A stretch of 64,000 nucleotides of DNA, from NCBI RefSeq assembly GCF_024807145.1, contig NZ_JANUCA010000004.1:1-64000 (forward strand), written 5' to 3'. Both the position numbers and the translations under genes were made by a program. Position 1 is the first letter of the stretch. Every line of letters starts with the position of its first letter. Below, one piece after another: positions 16,848-25,115 of the stretch. This DNA comes from Microbacterium sp. AK031 (GTDB lineage: Bacteria; Actinomycetota; Actinomycetes; Actinomycetales; Microbacteriaceae). The notes below the pieces were generated by a model, which saw only the letters and a program-made list of their open reading frames with translations, ran no database searches and was not told the DNA's origin.

Positions 16848-16955
16848 GTGGGACTGATCAACGCGTACGGAGTCGGCGCATTCATGCGGGTCTTCACCGA
16901 CCCGAATGCCGACCTGGGTGACTGGCTCTGCAGCGTGCTGGGCATCTGTGCCTGA
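16848..16955 (+). CDS. Short peptide (35 residues) between divergent response regulator and kinase genes
   Basis: A GTG start at 16848 is preceded by AAGGAGA (16836-16842) at ideal spacing, and the frame runs 35 codons to TGA. The peptide begins MGLINAYGVGAFMRVF, continues through an acidic TDPNADLG stretch, and ends DWLCSVLGICA with cysteines at 28 and 34. There is no Sec signal peptide and no lipobox. The position directly ahead of a sensor kinase, the strong ribosome site, and the upstream dyad favour a real product: a signalling peptide, a bacteriocin-like or modified peptide, or a regulatory leader peptide. I recognise no family, and no AgrB-, LanM- or radical-SAM-type maturase is adjacent. 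Confidence 0.6.
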   Translation: MGLINAYGVGAFMRVFTDPNADLGDWLCSVLGICA

Positions 16956-17019
16956 AACCGGTCCAGCTGCCATCGGAGGTCGGGAGCCGATCCTCGCTGC
17001 TCAGAGTTCCATCGGGAGG

Positions 17020-18198
17020 ATGCTGCGCTCTCGCGCTTTCTGGCAGCAGCGCTCACTCCACTCGGTTGCTCGCCTTCTCTTAGTGCTGGCCGTAGGAGTA
17101 CTCCTGTGCGTCGCGGTCGGGTTCATCCTGGCGAGCGGCGAGTTCGCGAGGTACGATCTTCTCGCGATCGCCCTTTATCTGGGCCTGGCCGCCTTCGCCT
17201 GGCACCCGATGACCGCGGCGTTCATCGTCATGTTCATCAGCAGTGTCGGTGTGGTCTTCACCGGCAGCGGCGGAGATCTCCTCGAGCTCGCCATCGCGCT
17301 CAGCCTGGTCGCCGCGACATGCGTCCCGTGGGTGATCGTCACGCATGCGGTCCTGCTGGGTGCGCTCACGGCGTATGTCGCCATCGACGGGGCGACTCTG
17401 ACCGGCGGCGGAATCTTCGCCATCGCGGGCATCGCCGCGATCGCCTTCTTGGCTGGTCTGGCGTTCCGGCTGGTGGCTGCGAGGGAGATGACTCTTCTCG
17501 CGGAACGCGCTCGCGTCGTGGAAGACCTCGAGCTGATCGCCCGCGAAGAGCAGGAGAGGATCGCGGACGAGTTGCACGACGGCATCGCGCACGATCTCAC
17601 TCTCATCCTGTTCCATGCCCGCGCGCTGCCCAAGCAGCCGGACGAGGCGTCCCGGCAGGTCTCGCTCTCCACGATCGAGGAGTCAGCCGAGCAGGCTCTT
17701 GAGAGCATCCAATCGCTGCTCTCGCTGATCAGGGATACGAAGACCGAGGCACCCGGAGCGCACCTGGGTCGTTACAACGGCCGGGTGCTGGAGGCGATCT
17801 CGTCCCTGGGGACGCTGCTCGAGGACGCGGGGATCCCGACGCGGGTGACGGCGCCGAACGATCCGCTCCAGATCTCGCCGCTGGCCGAACGCCTGCTCAC
17901 CGAGATCGCGATCGAAGCAGTGACGAACATCATCAAGCACGCTCCCGACTCTCAGTCCGCGAGCATGGAGATCCAAATTCGACCGGGCGCCGTCGAACTC
18001 GTCGTGCAGAACGTCGCTTCCGCCGGCCCGCCGCGCTCGAAGGAAGACGGTGCATCCGGCGGCCGCGGTCTGAGTCGTGCGGGTCAACGCCTCGCGCAAA
18101 GCAACGGGCAGCTGGAATCGGGTCGCACGGTCGACGGCTGGATTCTTCGGGCGACGCTGCCCACCACTCTCCATCCGGGTTCAGCGACCCTGCGATAG
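17020..18198 (+). CDS. Membrane sensor histidine kinase (NarX/DesK-type, HisKA_3)
   Basis: This 392-residue kinase has five or six membrane helices (about 15-150) without a large extracellular domain, so it probably senses within or at the membrane. A coiled linker leads to the HisKA_3 dimerisation motif EEQERIADELHDGIAHDL (phosphoacceptor His186). The ATPase domain has EIAIEAVTNIIKHA and GGRGLSRAGQRL. The start is uncertain. ATG 17020 has GGGAGG immediately adjacent, while an in-frame ATG at 16906 would overlap the peptide gene by 50 bases and add a non-hydrophobic leader. It is probably co-transcribed with the peptide, 64 bases upstream. Confidence 0.85.
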   Translation: MLRSRAFWQQRSLHSVARLLLVLAVGVLLCVAVGFILASGEFARYDLLAIALYLGLAAFAWHPMTAAFIVMFISSVGVVFTGSGGDLLELAIALSLVAATCVPWVIVTHAVLLGALTAYVAIDGATLTGGGIFAIAGIAAIAFLAGLAFRLVAAREMTLLAERARVVEDLELIAREEQERIADELHDGIAHDLTLILFHARALPKQPDEASRQVSLSTIEESAEQALESIQSLLSLIRDTKTEAPGAHLGRYNGRVLEAISSLGTLLEDAGIPTRVTAPNDPLQISPLAERLLTEIAIEAVTNIIKHAPDSQSASMEIQIRPGAVELVVQNVASAGPPRSKEDGASGGRGLSRAGQRLAQSNGQLESGRTVDGWILRATLPTTLHPGSATLR

Positions 18199-18220
18199 CC
18201 GCCCGGGACCGCGCGATGCG

Positions 18221-18326
18221 GCACGCGCGACTCGCACCAGGAACGGCCGACTCACCCCGGGAACGGCCGACTCACCCCGGGAACGGCCGACTCACTCCGG
18301 GAACAGCCGACTCACTCCAGGAACGG
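18221..18326. repeat. 20-bp tandem repeat between convergent genes
   Basis: Four near-identical units of GAACGGCCGACTCACCCCGG run from 18241 to 18320 with a strict 20-base period, differing only at a few positions (T for C at unit base 16; A at base 6 of the last unit). A degenerate unit precedes (18221-18240) and a partial one follows (18321-18326). The array begins 22 bases after the kinase stop and runs into the 3' end of the acyltransferase gene, supplying its last codons and TGA. There are no spacers, so it is not a CRISPR. Confidence 0.9.
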
Positions 18327-20198
18327 AATGTGATGCGCACGCCCTGAGGGCGCCTGCTCCCGCTGCTGCTCGGCACGGATGCGGTCCTTCTCCACGCGCT
18401 CCAGAGCGGCCTCCACCGAATCGGCGAACACGTCTCCCCCGGCTTCGCCGGGGTGGATGTCGTCTTCGGCGAGCAGTTCGGTGTGCGGTGCGATGGCACC
18501 CGACCAGTCCGCGACCCACACCGAGCGGTGGCTGTCGGCGAAGTCATCGAGCTCGGCGTTGACACCGGGAATCCAATCGCGCGGCGCATGCGCGTTGACG
18601 AGGATCAGATTGCGATCCTTTCCCGCCACCTGCGACATCTGCTCGAGCACGCCCCAATCGACAGGGCCGTTCGTGCCCAATGCCACCACCACGTTCTCGC
18701 GCAGTTCTCCCCGCGAGGACAGGTCGCCCAGGATGTCGGGCCCCGCCCAGATCGAGCGCGAGACGTCGGCGTCGACCTCGATCCCGGGGAACTGCTCGTA
18801 CAGTGACGGCGCGGATGCGAGCATCACCGAGTCGCCAACGGCCGTGATCTCGGTGCCGTCGGCGATCTCGATCTGCTCCGACTCCTCGTCGGGCTCATCG
18901 GGCGCCGCCTTCTCGGCATCCTTCATGGCCTGCTCCCCCGCGGCGATGGCCGCCGCCGCAGAAGTGGTGGGCGGGGCGGTCACGATCGCCGCGGCCGTTC
19001 CACCGACGGCGACGGCTCCGACAGCCAGCGCGGAAGCCCCTGCCAGACGCATCAACGGACGACCCGCGATCCGCAGCCACAGTGCGCGCGCAGCGCGCCG
19101 GAAACCGTACCGACGCAGCGGCTGCTCCACGAACCGGTACGACAGCGCCGCGGCTCCGACCGACAGCACGAGCGCCGCGGCACCGATCGCCACCGGAACC
19201 CCGGCCTCCGGCCCGGTCCGCTGCGTGCCGACCAAGGCCAGCACGAGCACCGGCCAGTGCCACAGGTAGATGCCGTACGACCGCTCTCCGACCCAGCGAA
19301 GCGGCGCGACGTCGAGGCCGCGTCCGAACCACGAGCCCGGCCATACCCCCGCGAAGATCGTGAGCGCCGTCCCCACGCACGCCATCACGAGCGCACCGGG
19401 GAAGGTCGCCGCATCCGGGGTCTCTGGCAACAGTGCGGCGACCAGCACTGCGCCCAGCCCGATGAGTCCGACCAGCAGCGAGCCGACCTGCGCACCGCGC
19501 CGCAGCATCCATGCTCTCTCCGGCATGTTCACGGTCGCGAGCGCGAGTGCGATTCCGAGCAGCAGGCCGAACGCGTGCGAATCGGTGCCGAAGTACGCAC
19601 GCGTGACGTCGCCGCCGGCGACCAGTGCCGCCATCCACCACGCCGAGCCACCCGCCGCGATGAGCATGAGCGCGACGCGCGACCATCGCCCGGGGATCAG
19701 CAGCACGAGCGGAAGCAGCAGCGGCCACAGCACGTAGAACTGCTCTTCGACCGCGAGCGACCAGACGTTGCGGAAGAGCTCCGGCGCCGTCGCGGTGAAG
19801 TAGTCGCTGCCGCCTGCGATCGCGAGCCAGTTGTAGCTGAAGGTCGCAGCTCCCAGCACCTGCCGGCCCATGCCGACGAGCACGTCGCCGCCCAGCATCC
19901 ACGCTGTCGTCGCACACACGGCGATCACCACGGCGAGCGCCGGCAGCAACCGGCGGGCGCGGCGGCGCCAGAAGTCGAGCAGGCGGCGCGGAGACGGAAG
20001 CGGCCCGTATCGCGAGGGACGCAGCAGCAGCGAGGTGATCAGGAACCCGCTGATCACGAAGAACACATCGACGCCGATGAAGCCCGACTGCACCGGCGAC
20101 GACGGGAACAGGTGGTAGACCACCACGAGGATGACCGCCACCGCGCGGAGACCGTCGAGTCCCGCGAATCGCGTGGAAGGTGTCGTGGATAGCGTCAT
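18312..20198 (-). CDS. OafA-type membrane O-acyltransferase with C-terminal SGNH domain
   Basis: This 628-residue protein opens with RFAGLDGLRAVAVILVVVYH, the acyltransferase_3 signature (Arg and His catalytic), followed by GFIGVDVFFVISGFLI and about ten membrane helices to residue ~370. An eleventh helix near 390-415 leads to an extracytoplasmic SGNH hydrolase-like domain (AVGDSVMLASAPSL; NAHAPRDWIPGVNAELDDF). Such fusions O-acetylate cell-wall sugars, with the SGNH part making the final transfer. A conserved late Asp-x-x-His lies in LAEDDIHPGEAG. The last codons lie in the 20-bp tandem repeat, so the C-terminus may vary between strains. Confidence 0.9.
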   Translation of the reverse strand: MTLSTTPSTRFAGLDGLRAVAVILVVVYHLFPSSPVQSGFIGVDVFFVISGFLITSLLLRPSRYGPLPSPRRLLDFWRRRARRLLPALAVVIAVCATTAWMLGGDVLVGMGRQVLGAATFSYNWLAIAGGSDYFTATAPELFRNVWSLAVEEQFYVLWPLLLPLVLLIPGRWSRVALMLIAAGGSAWWMAALVAGGDVTRAYFGTDSHAFGLLLGIALALATVNMPERAWMLRRGAQVGSLLVGLIGLGAVLVAALLPETPDAATFPGALVMACVGTALTIFAGVWPGSWFGRGLDVAPLRWVGERSYGIYLWHWPVLVLALVGTQRTGPEAGVPVAIGAAALVLSVGAAALSYRFVEQPLRRYGFRRAARALWLRIAGRPLMRLAGASALAVGAVAVGGTAAAIVTAPPTTSAAAAIAAGEQAMKDAEKAAPDEPDEESEQIEIADGTEITAVGDSVMLASAPSLYEQFPGIEVDADVSRSIWAGPDILGDLSSRGELRENVVVALGTNGPVDWGVLEQMSQVAGKDRNLILVNAHAPRDWIPGVNAELDDFADSHRSVWVADWSGAIAPHTELLAEDDIHPGEAGGDVFADSVEAALERVEKDRIRAEQQREQAPSGRAHHIPFLE

Positions 20199-20251
20199 GA
20201 TGAGGGGGCGTATCGGCTCGCGGCCAAAGGTTCCAGTCTAAGCTGGCCTTC

Positions 20252-21103
20252 GTGCGAATCCGGCTTGACATCGCCTATGACGGCACCCAGTTCCGCGGTT
20301 GGGCGAAGCAGCCGCGGCTGCGCACGGTACAGGGCACGCTCGAGGCCGCACTCGCGCGCATCGTCGGCTCCGACGTGCACTTCGTCGTCGCCGGGCGAAC
20401 GGATGCCGGAGTGCACGCAGCCGGCCAGATCGCGCATGTCGAACTCGGTGACGAGCAATGGTCGCGCATAGTCACCAGGCACGGTCGCAGCGCGCATGAT
20501 CCGGCGGGGTCCATCGCCGGACGCATCCGCGGAGTGCTCGGCGCCTACTCGGATGTCACGGTGCGTCGCTCGTCGCTCGCCCCGAAGGGATTCGACGCAC
20601 GCTTCTCCGCCGTCTGGCGTCGATACCGCTACCGGCTCGCCGATGAGATCGCCGGCTACGATCCGGCCAGGCGCCTCGACACCACCAGCGTCCGCGGCGA
20701 GCTCGACGCGACGTCGATGGATGCCGCGGCGCGGACCCTGATCGGCCTGCATGACTTCGCCGCCTACTGCAAGCCTCGCGAGGGGGCGACGACGATCCGC
20801 ACCCTCCTCGACTACCGCTGGCATCGCGACGCGGATGGAGTGCTGATCGCCGAGGTCAAAGCCGATGCGTTCTGCCACAGCATGGTGCGCGCGCTCGTCG
20901 GGGCGTGCGTGGCGGTCGGAGAGCAGCGCCTCGACGTGAGCGATCTCGTCGTGCTGCGCGACGCGCTCGAGCGCACCAGCGAGTTCAAGGTGTTCGCGGC
21001 CCGTGGGCTGACCCTGACCGAGGTCGGCTACCCCGCTGACGACCTGCTCGCCGTGCGCGCCGAGCAGACCCGCGCGCGACGCGACAGCGAAGATTCGGAT
21101 TGA
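20252..21103 (+). CDS. truA: tRNA pseudouridine(38-40) synthase TruA
   Basis: This 283-residue enzyme makes pseudouridine at positions 38-40 of the tRNA anticodon arm. It opens IRLDIAYDGTQFRGWAKQPRLRTVQGTLE and has the catalytic GRTDAGVHA motif with Asp51. The length is usual for actinobacterial TruA. The start is GTG 20252. In many actinobacteria truA follows rpsK-rpoA-rplQ and precedes rplM; here it is separated from rplM by the two-component system and the acyltransferase. Confidence 0.96.
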   Translation: MRIRLDIAYDGTQFRGWAKQPRLRTVQGTLEAALARIVGSDVHFVVAGRTDAGVHAAGQIAHVELGDEQWSRIVTRHGRSAHDPAGSIAGRIRGVLGAYSDVTVRRSSLAPKGFDARFSAVWRRYRYRLADEIAGYDPARRLDTTSVRGELDATSMDAAARTLIGLHDFAAYCKPREGATTIRTLLDYRWHRDADGVLIAEVKADAFCHSMVRALVGACVAVGEQRLDVSDLVVLRDALERTSEFKVFAARGLTLTEVGYPADDLLAVRAEQTRARRDSEDSD

Positions 21104-21146
21104 TTGGAAACTCCGAGTGCGGAGGAACGCAGTAGCGTTGGCAGAG

Positions 21147-21815
21147 ATGAAGGTGATCTCTTACAACCTGCGCAAGCATCGTGCGGCGACCGAACTCGCA
21201 GAGCTCATCACGGCGCACGAGCCGGACATCCTGTGCTTGCAGGAATGCGATGTCGCGGCGCTTCCCGACGAGATCGCGGGGCTCAAGTTCGCGCATGCGA
21301 CGCAGGGCAACCGTCTCGGGTTGGCCCTCTACTACCGGATGAACACGTTCGAGCTCAAGAAGATGCGCGCGTTCGGGCTGAAGAAGTCGCTGCACGATCG
21401 CGTGCTGAAACCCGCCCACGAACGAGTGCTCGGTGCGCTCCTCCGGGACATCGACAACGGCCGCGAGCTGATCGTGGCGTCCTTCCACGCGGCGCCGCTC
21501 ACGGCGCTGAACTCTCTGCGGCGCAACCAGATCCGCGCGGCGCTCACCGAGCTCGAGTCGATGGCTCCCGGCGTGCCGGTGCTCATGGTCGGCGACTACA
21601 ACTATCCCGTGTTCAAAGAGAACCTCGGCCAGACGATCCGCGACCACGGTTACAGGCTGACGCTCAGCGATGACCGCACGTACACCCGCTACCGGGTGTT
21701 CAAGGGCCACTACGACTTCGCGACGTCGGACGGCTTCACGATCGACAGCATCCAGACCCTGCCGCAGCGATCGAGCGATCACCGTCCGATCCTGATCACG
21801 GCCGCGGTGAGCTAG
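21147..21815 (+). CDS. Endonuclease/exonuclease/phosphatase (EEP) family protein
   Basis: This 222-residue protein has the EEP fold order: MKVISYNLRKH, the metal-binding Glu in ILCLQECD, FHAAPLTALNSLRRNQI, the GDYNYP motif (Asp/Asn) and the terminal SSDHRPILI (Asp-His pair). All catalytic positions of the DNase I / exonuclease III superfamily are present. Substrates range from nucleic acids to phosphoinositides and cannot be told from sequence. I start at ATG 21147; a TTG nine bases upstream is also possible. It converges with metI. Confidence 0.85.
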   Translation: MKVISYNLRKHRAATELAELITAHEPDILCLQECDVAALPDEIAGLKFAHATQGNRLGLALYYRMNTFELKKMRAFGLKKSLHDRVLKPAHERVLGALLRDIDNGRELIVASFHAAPLTALNSLRRNQIRAALTELESMAPGVPVLMVGDYNYPVFKENLGQTIRDHGYRLTLSDDRTYTRYRVFKGHYDFATSDGFTIDSIQTLPQRSSDHRPILITAAVS

Positions 21816-21821
21816 CGCCGC

Positions 21822-21880
21822 TTCCCGTCGCGATTTCCGTCGCCCTCCGGTGATTCTGACGACAGAAATCGCGACGGGAA
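21822..21880. terminator. Long inverted repeat between convergent genes
   Basis: Arms of 21 bases (21822-21842 and 21860-21880) match except for one base, around the sequence TCCCGTCGCGATTTC. The loop is 17 bases. The repeat lies between the EEP gene and the convergent metI remnant and could end both transcripts. Its length and near-perfection also fit an intergenic REP-like element. Confidence 0.55.
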
Positions 21881-21896
21881 CGGAAGCGCGACCCCG

Positions 21897-22573
21897 CTAC
21901 CGCCGCAGCACCCGCTGCGCGAGCCAGTGCCGAAGATCTGCCCTACCTGCACGATCACGATGATGATCGCCACGGTGACCCAGGTCGCCTGCTGATCGAA
22001 CTGGTTGTAGCCGTAGATGATCGCGAAGTTTCCCAGTCCGCCGCCACCGATGTACCCGGCCATCGCCGACATGTCGACCACCGCGATGAACATGAAGGTG
22101 TAGCCGAGGATCAGCGGCGCCAGTGCCTCGGGGATCACGACGCCGAACAGGATCGACAGCCGCTTCGCGCCGATCGCGAGCGCGGCCTCGACCACGCCAG
22201 GATCGACGGCGACGAGGTTCTGCTCGACGACACGTCCGATCACGACCGCAGCCATGATCGTCATCGGCACGATCGCCGCTTCGGTGCCGAGGGTCGTACC
22301 GGCGACGAGCTTCGTGACCGGGCCAACAGCAGTCAGGAAGATAATGAACGGGATGGGCCGGATGACGTTGATCACCAGGTTCATCACGTTGAAGACGATC
22401 CGGTTGCCGAACAGGTTGCCCGGCCGCGTGGCGTACAGCACCGCGCCGATCAGAAGCCCGGCGACGCCGCCGATCACGAGGGTGATGGCGACCATGTAGA
22501 TGGTCTCCTGGATCGACTGCAGCAGCACCGGCGTCAGCGAATCCCAGTTCGCGAGTGGATGGATGCCGGTCAT
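21897..22573 (-). pseudogene. metI: Methionine ABC transporter permease MetI, frameshifted near the C-terminus
   Basis: The frame reads as a normal D-methionine-type permease: SIQETIYMVAITL, the conserved NVIRPIPFIIFL, and the EAA loop EAALAIGAKRLSILFGVVIPEA. It holds until VQVGQIFG, near 21930. From there the reading frame runs into GTGSRSGCCGGSG and continues 116 bases too far, to 21812. One base to the side, the same DNA reads HWLAQRVLRR and stops at 21897, which is the expected MetI ending. A single missing base in a GGCCAC-like stretch explains this. ATG 22573 overlaps the metN stop. It could be a true mutation or a sequencing error; only the last ~12 residues are affected. Confidence 0.75.
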
Positions 22574-23511
22574 GCGACGCCCTCCGATCCGGATGACGAT
22601 CCGGATGCCGGCACCTCTGCCGCGCCACGCAGCACCGTGACCTTCGTACGAGCCGACAACTCCCCTACCGCCTCGGCGACAGCATCCGCCCCCGCCTGCA
22701 GACGATACGTCAGGGTGCCCAGCTGCCGACCGCGGATGTCGGTGACCCCGCCGAAGACGACCGCGCGACGCACGCCGTGCTTCTCGAACACCTCGTCGAT
22801 GTCTTCGCTGGTGAACTCGTTGACGTCGACGCTCACGAGCGTGCCGCCTCCGATGAGCAGCGCCTCCAGGGTGTCACCCGACGGCACGCCGGAGATCTGG
22901 TGGGTGATGACGACGATCGTGATGCCGAGTCGGCGATTGATCTCCTTGAGCAGCGCCAGCACCTCGCCGGTGGTCTGCGGATCGAGGGCGCTGGTGGCCT
23001 CATCCGCGAGCAGCAGCTCAGGATTCGCGGCGATCGCGCGGACGATGCCGACGCGTTGCTTCTGCCCGCCGGACAGCGCCCGCGGATATCGGCCCGCCTT
23101 GTCGCCGATGCCGACGAAGTCGAGCAGCTCGGCGACGCGCGGCCCGATGTCGGCACGCTTCCAGCCCGCGACCTTCAAGGGGTATGCGACGTTGCCGCGG
23201 ACCGTGCGCGAATTGAAGAGGTTGAACTGCTGGAAAATCATGCCGATGCGCGCGCGCAGCCCCCGAAGCTCGGTCTCCGACGCACCTCCGACGTCGACTC
23301 CGAGTACGTTCACGGTGCCGCCGGTCGGCTTCTCCAGTCCGTTGATCAGGCGCACGAGCGTGGACTTGCCGGCTCCGGAGTAGCCGATGACGCCGACGAT
23401 GGAGCCCCGCTGGACTTCAAGGTCGACGTCGTCGAGGGCGTCGACGACGGGCCCCCGCCGCGTTCCGGGGAACGCTTTGGACACCCGATCGAACGAGATG
23501 ATGTCGGTCAC
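22570..23511 (-). CDS. metN: Methionine ABC transporter ATP-binding protein MetN, with apparent internal deletion
   Basis: The ATPase core is intact: Walker A GYSGAGKST, Q-loop FQQFNLF, signature LSGGQKQR, Walker B LLLADEAT and the H-loop ITHQ. Straight after the H-loop the sequence jumps to ISGVPSGDTLEALL and then a NIL-type ligand-binding domain (DVNEFTSEDIDEVF to the end). MetN proteins normally have about 40-45 residues here, including the last strands and helices of the nucleotide-binding domain. The total is 313 residues against a usual ~340. The frame is preserved, so a deformed protein could be made, but activity is doubtful. GTG start at 23511. Confidence 0.75.
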   Translation of the reverse strand: MTDIISFDRVSKAFPGTRRGPVVDALDDVDLEVQRGSIVGVIGYSGAGKSTLVRLINGLEKPTGGTVNVLGVDVGGASETELRGLRARIGMIFQQFNLFNSRTVRGNVAYPLKVAGWKRADIGPRVAELLDFVGIGDKAGRYPRALSGGQKQRVGIVRAIAANPELLLADEATSALDPQTTGEVLALLKEINRRLGITIVVITHQISGVPSGDTLEALLIGGGTLVSVDVNEFTSEDIDEVFEKHGVRRAVVFGGVTDIRGRQLGTLTYRLQAGADAVAEAVGELSARTKVTVLRGAAEVPASGSSSGSEGVA

Positions 23512-23514
23512 CGG

Positions 23515-24275
23515 TTACTTCGCCGCGCGCAACTTGTCTTCGAGGCCGGTGAGTTCCTTCTGCAGGTCAGCGGCGGTCCAGTCGGCTTTGAACTGCAGGT
23601 TGCCCTGGTTCAACTCGGTGACGGCGTCTTCGACCTCGGTCGAGTGGTACGCCTCGATGAGCTTCTCCCAGCGCGGGTCGTCCTTGTCCTCGTCCTTCAC
23701 GACGAAGGCGTTGATGTACGGCGCGAGCTCGGGGTTGTCGAGGTCTTCCTTGAAGATGATCAGGTCGTCGCCGAGTCCGCCCTTCTGGGCCTGGGTGTTG
23801 TTGACGATCGCGGCCTGGGCGCTGCCGTCCTTGAGCGCGGTGACCGTCTGGTTGGAGTCGACCGGCAGGATCTCGATCGTGCTGGAGGTGATGTCGGCCT
23901 CGGTCGAGAAGGCGTCGCCGCCGTCCTCGAGTTCGAGCAGACCTGCACGCTGCAGGTTCAGCAGGGCGCGGGCGAGGTTGGTGGGGTTGTTCGGCAGCGC
24001 GACGGTCGCGCCATCCGGGATCTCCTCGACGCTCTTGTACTGCTCGGAGTACAGCGCCAGCGGGTACACCGCGGTCGCGCCGACCGGCACGAGGGTGCCG
24101 CCGCTGTTCACATTGAAGTCGGAGAGGAAGATGAGGTGCTGGAACAGGTTGACGTCGAGCTCGCCGTCGTGCACGCCCTGGTTGAGCTGTACGGCATCCG
24201 TGATGGTGCGCACCTCGATCTCGATGCCGTCGTCTGCCAGCTTGTCCTTGAGGATCGTCCAGTGCTGTTCGGTAC
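23515..24275 (-). pseudogene. metQ: Methionine-binding lipoprotein MetQ, 5'-truncated
   Basis: The last ~250 residues are typical MetQ/NlpA: GTEQHWTILKDKLADDGIEIEV, then GELDVNLFQHLIFL, PLALYSEQYKSVEEIPDGATVALPNNPTNLARALL, and a terminal YHSTEVEDAV segment. The signal peptide, lipobox cysteine and first strand (about 45-50 residues) are missing. Upstream of about 24275 the minus-strand frame stays open, but its translation is the arginine/histidine-rich antisense of an M20 peptidase. Without a signal peptide the product could not be exported. It is followed by metN three bases after its stop, so the original operon was metQ-metN-metI. Confidence 0.8.
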
Positions 24276-24287
24276 CGTCAGCGAGGT

Positions 24288-25065
24288 CGGCGGATTCTCG
24301 GTGCCGCTCGTCGAGGGACGTCGCGCATATCTGCTCGCGACGGCAGAAAAGGGCGTCGGCGGGCTCAGGCTCACTGCGCGCGGCGAGGCAGGGCATGCAT
24401 CCAGGCCGCTGCTGAGCGACCCCGTGCCGCAGCTCGCCGGCGCCGTCTCGCGGATCGGCGCGCATCGGTTCCCGATCGTGCGCACTCCGGCGCTGGCAAG
24501 ATTTCTGGAGGTGTTCGGCGAGGCGCGCGGCGTCGCCTTCACCGACGAGAATCTGGATGCCGACCTGGAGGACATCGGATTCGTCGGGCGGGTGATCGCC
24601 GCCGCCGCGCGGAACACGGCAGCGCCGACTGTGCTGCACGCCGGGGACAAGAGCAACATCATCCCCGGCAGCGCCGAGGCGACCGTCGACTTCCGGGCGC
24701 TTCCGGATGGTGAGGACGACCTGCTCGCCGAGGTCGCACGTCTGGCCGGAGAGACCGTGGAGGTGGAGCGGCTGCGGTCGATGCATCCGATCGCGGCGCC
24801 CATCGACGGCCCGTTCGTCGATGCGATCTACGCCGCTCTCACTGTGGAGGACCCGGACGGCGTCGTGGTGCCCTACCTGCTGCCGGCATCCGCCGACAAC
24901 AAGCACTTCGCGCGCCTCGGCGTGCACGGGTACGGGTTCGTGCCGCTGCGCGTGCCGGACGATTTCGATGTGTACGGGCAGTTCCACTCGGCGGACGAGT
25001 GCGTGCCGGTCGAGAGCCTGTACTTCTGCGCGCGCGTGACGGCGGGGATCCTCGCGACGGCGTGA
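24288..25065 (+). pseudogene. M20-family metallopeptidase, C-terminal part only
   Basis: From about 24288 the plus strand reads as the second half of an M20/M25/M40 peptidase: GGFSVPLVEGRRAYLLATAEKGVGGLRLT, the dimerisation domain with GEAGHASRP, then NIIPGSAEATVDFRALP and the late metal-site region GQFHSADECVPVESLYFCARV. The N-terminal catalytic half with the first zinc ligands (HxD and EE motifs) is absent. The reading frame continues upstream only as antisense to metQ and metN. The joint with metQ lies within about 24275-24290. The fragment has no start or promoter and should be inactive. Confidence 0.8.
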
Positions 25066-25115
25066 CCTGCTGGTTGCCGTTGCCCCACACCTCGGCACGT
25101 CGATACCTTAAAGGC

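Noticed and set aside
15730..18198. agr-type quorum-sensing locus
   Set aside because: There is no AgrB-like protease; the 72-residue membrane protein has only two helices and lacks its His/Cys catalytic pair. The kinase is of HisKA_3 type and the regulator LuxR-type rather than LytTR.
18221..18326. CRISPR array
   Set aside because: The 20-bp units abut without spacers and no cas gene is in the window.
22777..24287. First ~500 codons of a plus-strand frame that ends in the M20 peptidase fragment
   Set aside because: This part is antisense to metN and metQ, both recognised by family motifs. Only the segment from about 24288 onward is real coding sequence.
24200..24350. Riboswitch leader for the methionine transporter
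   Set aside because: The region where such a leader would lie has been deleted; it is coding sequence from two truncated genes.
24276..25098. N-terminal extension of the metQ frame
   Set aside because: The extension is antisense to the M20 peptidase fragment, has no signal peptide, and is His/Arg-rich. It does not represent a novel fusion protein.
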